DNA of 8,188 nt from Calditrichia bacterium. Lineage in GTDB: Bacteria; Calditrichota; Calditrichia; RBG-13-44-9. A program made the position numbers and the translations under genes. Every line of letters starts with the position of its first letter. Positions within the stretch are counted from its first letter, which is position 1. The stretch is taken from positions 1-8,188 of the forward strand of contig JALXCH010000093.1 in assembly GCA_026991005.1 (NCBI GenBank), in the 5' to 3' direction. The notes under the pieces were generated by a model. The model was not told where the DNA came from. It ran no database searches and was given only the letters and a program-made list of their open reading frames with translations. Positions 5,404-8,188 of the stretch are shown piece after piece.

Positions 5404-7134
5404 ATGGTGGACAAACGAGATGTTATCCGGGTTCTGGAAGAACTGGCTGTTTTGCGGGAACTCAAGGGAGAAAATCCCTTTAAAGTGCGAGCGTTTCAGA
5501 ACGCCGCACGTGCGCTTCAGGGAGTGAGTGAGGATTTAAATACTCTGGTGGAAAGAAAGGAGCTCACCAAAATAAAGGGAATTGGCCAGAGTATCGCAGA
5601 AGTAATTGAAGAGGTAGTCCGCACCGGAAAATCCCAGGAGCTGGAAGCCCTGAAAACCGAAATCCCCGGTGGTTTGCTGGAAATGCTTAAAATCCCTGGC
5701 ATGGGACCAAAAAAAGTGAAAGCGGTGTGGGAAAAACTGGGCATCACCACAATTGGAGAACTGGAATACGCCTGCCAGGAGAACCGATTGGTGGATCTGG
5801 AAGGATTTGGCAGCCGCACCCAGGAGAAAATCTTAAAAGGGATTGAACTGCTGCGCAAATACTCCGAACGCCATCTTATTTCCGAAGCACGCGAAATCGC
5901 AGAAACAATTTTCCAGCGCTTAAAAGAACGCCCGGAAATCATCCGCCTGGAAATTGCCGGAAGCCTGCGCCGCTGGAAGGAAACCATCAAAGATATCGAT
6001 ATTTTGGCCAGTGCCCGGGATGAACACCGCCAAGTACTCATGGATTTTTTCGCCAGCCTACCGGAAGTGGAGTCTATCATCGCAAAAGGAACCACGAAAA
6101 CCAGCGTGGTGCTGGTAAACGGCATCAATGTGGATTTGCGCATTGTAAGCAACCAGCAGTTCCCCTATGCGCTCCATTATTTCACCGGGTCCAAAGAACA
6201 CAACATTGCCATGCGGGAATATGCCCGAAAACATGGTTTAAAAATGAACGAATACGGGTTATTCCGCAACGAGACGGAAAACATTCCCTGCCAGAATGAA
6301 GCGGAAATTTTCCAGAAACTGGGAATGCAGTATATTCCTCCTGAGCTGCGGGAGAACATGGGCGAAATTGAAGCCGCTCTGAAAGGGAAAATCCCCCGGC
6401 TGGTGGAATGGGACGATATTCAGGGAATGATTCACGTTCATTCCCATCACAGCGATGGGGCTAACTCCATTGCCGAAATGGCACAGGCCACCCGGGAGCT
6501 GGGCTACCACTATCTGGTCATCAGCGACCATTCTCGAAGTGCCCAATATGCCAACGGGCTCACGGAAGAGCGCATCGTCGCCCAACATCACGAAATCGAC
6601 GAACTGAACCGTCAGTTCACCAATTTCCGCATACTCAAAAGCATCGAATGCGACATTCTGCCCGATGGCTCCATGGATTTCCCGGATGAGGTACTGGCCA
6701 CATTCGATCTGGTAATTGCCAGCATCCACTCCCGCTTTAAAATGACAGAAGAGGAAGCCACTGCTCGCATCCTTAAAGCAATGGAAAATCCGTATGTAAC
6801 CATCATTGGTCACCCCACGGGGCGGCTACTGCTGGGACGGGAAGGCTATCCGTTAAATCTGCGGAAAATTCTGGAACATGCTGCCCGGCTGGGAGTCGCC
6901 ATCGAGCTCAACGCCAATCCGCACCGCCTGGACCTGGATTGGCGCTGGCTGCGAGAAGCCAAACGGTTAGGGGTAAAAATCGCCATCGGGCCAGATGCTC
7001 ACCAGGTCGAAGGGTTAAAGGATATGCGTTACGGCGTAGGCATTGCCCGCAAGGGCTGGTTGGAAAAATCCGATGTACTCAACTGCTTATCGGTAGAGGA
7101 ACTGCTCCAGTTTGCCCATGCCCGGCGAAGGTAA
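5404..7134 (+). CDS. polX: Family X DNA polymerase with PHP nuclease domain (PolX)
   Basis: A 576-residue repair polymerase of the bacterial PolX type, the normal length for the family. The N-terminal 8-kDa/helix-hairpin-helix region (about 1-150) contains IKGIGQSIAEVI and IPGMGPKKVK. The polymerase palm carries GSLRR (186-190), with metal-binding D197 and D199 (KDIDI) and D244 (NVDLRI); YFTGSKEHN (259-267) follows in the nucleotide-binding part. From about 340 comes a PHP domain with all expected metal ligands in view: H344, H346, H376 with D375, E415, H442, H470, D531 and H533. Both gap-filling synthesis and 3'-5' exonuclease activity are therefore expected, suited to base-excision or end-joining repair. 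ATG 5404 is preceded by GAGG at proper spacing; GTG 5407 is the next codon. It stands alone, converging on lhgO 20 nt downstream. Confidence 0.95.
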   Translation: MVDKRDVIRVLEELAVLRELKGENPFKVRAFQNAARALQGVSEDLNTLVERKELTKIKGIGQSIAEVIEEVVRTGKSQELEALKTEIPGGLLEMLKIPGMGPKKVKAVWEKLGITTIGELEYACQENRLVDLEGFGSRTQEKILKGIELLRKYSERHLISEAREIAETIFQRLKERPEIIRLEIAGSLRRWKETIKDIDILASARDEHRQVLMDFFASLPEVESIIAKGTTKTSVVLVNGINVDLRIVSNQQFPYALHYFTGSKEHNIAMREYARKHGLKMNEYGLFRNETENIPCQNEAEIFQKLGMQYIPPELRENMGEIEAALKGKIPRLVEWDDIQGMIHVHSHHSDGANSIAEMAQATRELGYHYLVISDHSRSAQYANGLTEERIVAQHHEIDELNRQFTNFRILKSIECDILPDGSMDFPDEVLATFDLVIASIHSRFKMTEEEATARILKAMENPYVTIIGHPTGRLLLGREGYPLNLRKILEHAARLGVAIELNANPHRLDLDWRWLREAKRLGVKIAIGPDAHQVEGLKDMRYGVGIARKGWLEKSDVLNCLSVEELLQFAHARRR

Positions 7135-7154
7135 TTCCCCTGTGAAGGGAAAAA
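7135..7154. terminator. Possible short bidirectional terminator between convergent polX and lhgO
   Basis: The 20-nt gap contains TTCCC, a 7-nt loop and GGGAA (about 7135-7151). On the plus strand A residues follow; on the minus strand a T run precedes the stem and only TT follows it. With a 5-bp stem and no strong U-tract in either direction, this is a weak candidate. Confidence 0.25.
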
Positions 7155-8188
7155 TTAGAAGAACACCCGTTCGGCAATTTCGGCAATGGTATTCCCAATG
7201 GCAATGGAAGCCGTAGCTGCCGGCGATGGCGCATTCAGTACGTGCACCATGTGCGGCACTTCCTCAATGCAGAAGTCATCCACCAGAGCTCCATCGTGCC
7301 GTAACGCCTGGGCACGAACTCCTGCCCCACCCGGTACCAGGTCACTCTCCTGTATTTCCGGAATCAATTCCTGCAACGCCCGGGTAAAGGCACTCTTCAC
7401 AAAAGAACGGTAAAACTCGCCCAAACCGGTTTTTAAATACTTACTGGCTAACTTCCAGAAGCCCGGATACAAGAAAGTATCCAGCGTATCTTTCAGCGAA
7501 AAGCTGGTTTTGGTATAACCTTCGCGTTTAAACGCCAGCACCGCATTGGGTCCGGCTTCCACTCCCCCTTCAATCTTGCGGGTAAAATGCACCCCCAGAA
7601 AAGGAAATTCCGGGTTGGGTACAGGATAAATTAAATTTTTCACCAGATAGGCCTTCTCCGGTGCCAGTTCGTAATACTCGCCCCGGAAAGGTACAATGCG
7701 CAGTCCCGGCTCCACCCCGCACAACTTGGCAATGCGATCGGATTGTAGCCCCGCACAATTAATCAAATTCTTCGCGTGTATATCCCCACGGGTGGTTTCC
7801 AGTATCAGCTCATCCGGCATATTTCGAAAACCGATTACCCGATGCCCCAATTTAATTTCCGTACCCTGCTGCTGGGCAATTTCCGCAAACTTCTCCGTCA
7901 CCTTCACATAATCCACAATGCCGGTTTCGGGCACCCACAATCCCTCAATGCCTGCCACATGTGGCTCATACTCCTTCAGTTCCTCCCCCTTTAACCGTTT
8001 AATATCCGTCAATCCATTGGCAATTCCCCGGCGCTGCAACTCCTCCAGAATAGGAATCTGTTCCTCCCGCGTGGCAACCACCAGCTTCCCGCATCGTTCG
8101 TGGGGAATCCCGTGCTCCTCACAAAAATGGTACATATATTCCCGGCCCAATGTACAGTTCTTTGCCTTCAAACAGCCGGGTTTATAAT
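7155..8188 (-). CDS. lhgO: L-2-hydroxyglutarate oxidase/dehydrogenase (FAD), N-terminus off the right edge
   Basis: An FAD-dependent enzyme of the DAO superfamily that oxidises L-2-hydroxyglutarate to 2-oxoglutarate, usually passing electrons to membrane quinones; it clears a metabolic by-product. The frame is open to the window edge, where codons for YKPGCLKAKNC match the family's YYxPGSLKA segment. I estimate about 55 residues, including the GxGxxG dinucleotide-binding motif, lie beyond the edge. Visible family marks in order: GKLVVAT, VPETGIVDY, LINCAGLQSDRIA, VPFRGEYYEL, GPNAVLAFKREGY, GGAGVRAQA and HVLNAPSPAATASIAIG near the C-terminus. Any internal TTG near 8171 is not the start. About 343 residues are present, consistent with a family total near 400. 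LhgO is favoured over other DAO-family oxidases by the GPNAVLA and LNAPSPAATAS motifs. Confidence 0.93.
   Translation of the reverse strand, partial: YKPGCLKAKNCTLGREYMYHFCEEHGIPHERCGKLVVATREEQIPILEELQRRGIANGLTDIKRLKGEELKEYEPHVAGIEGLWVPETGIVDYVKVTEKFAEIAQQQGTEIKLGHRVIGFRNMPDELILETTRGDIHAKNLINCAGLQSDRIAKLCGVEPGLRIVPFRGEYYELAPEKAYLVKNLIYPVPNPEFPFLGVHFTRKIEGGVEAGPNAVLAFKREGYTKTSFSLKDTLDTFLYPGFWKLASKYLKTGLGEFYRSFVKSAFTRALQELIPEIQESDLVPGGAGVRAQALRHDGALVDDFCIEEVPHMVHVLNAPSPAATASIAIGNTIAEIAERVFF

Noticed and set aside
4991..5527. 178-codon plus-strand frame across the pgsA-polX spacer
   Set aside because: It overlaps the 5' ends of both well-supported genes, in antisense to pgsA and out of frame with polX, and its translation resembles no family.
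6259..6813. 184-codon minus-strand frame inside polX
   Set aside because: It is antisense to the PHP domain of polX, whose metal ligands are all intact; no independent evidence for a gene.

Overview
The window reads as an ordinary chromosomal stretch of a Gram-negative bacterium. An outer membrane is implied by the TonB-dependent receptor and by phosphatidylglycerol synthesis. Ribosome binding sites are of the AGGAG type, coding DNA is of middling GC, and one divergent spacer is very AT-rich. The mix (cobalamin-riboswitch receptor with a carboxypeptidase-regulatory domain, DUF1858/DUF6132/DUF2892 small proteins, pseudo-receiver plus RsbW-like ATPase, PolX with a PHP domain) fits the FCB group, for example Calditrichota or a Bacteroidota/Ignavibacteria relative. 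That placement is inference, not proof. No mobile element, CRISPR array, tRNA or rRNA was seen.

Layout. (1) 1-1730, minus: a BtuB-like TonB-dependent receptor, intact in frame and running off the left edge. Its leader (about 2065 to 1743, minus) holds a promoter, a complete cobalamin riboswitch with a 13-bp P1, a P13 hairpin whose loop complements L5, a predicted antiterminator and an intrinsic terminator. (2) 2066-2337: no convincing gene. (3) 3055-2338, minus: a tight three-gene operon of small cysteine-containing proteins (DUF1858, DUF6132, DUF2892), two of them membrane proteins. (4) 3056-3668: AT-rich divergent spacer with short tandem repeats. (5) 3669-4505, plus: pseudo-receiver fused to an RsbW-like histidine-kinase-type ATPase, with a perfect 9-bp hairpin enclosing its ribosome binding site and start codon. 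(6) 5117-4509, minus: pgsA, convergent with (5). (7) 5404-7134, plus: polX, a family X DNA polymerase with a PHP nuclease domain. (8) 8188-7155, minus: lhgO, an FAD-dependent L-2-hydroxyglutarate oxidase missing its N-terminus at the right edge.

How the genes work together. The receptor would import vitamin B12 and be shut off when B12 is plentiful. PgsA makes the phosphatidylglycerol precursor, PolX serves DNA repair, and LhgO returns L-2-hydroxyglutarate to 2-oxoglutarate. These are separate housekeeping functions with no shared pathway. The parts most worth a second look are the fully readable riboswitch switching mechanism, the start-codon hairpin of the pseudo-receiver/RsbW gene, and the three-gene cysteine/membrane operon of unknown function.
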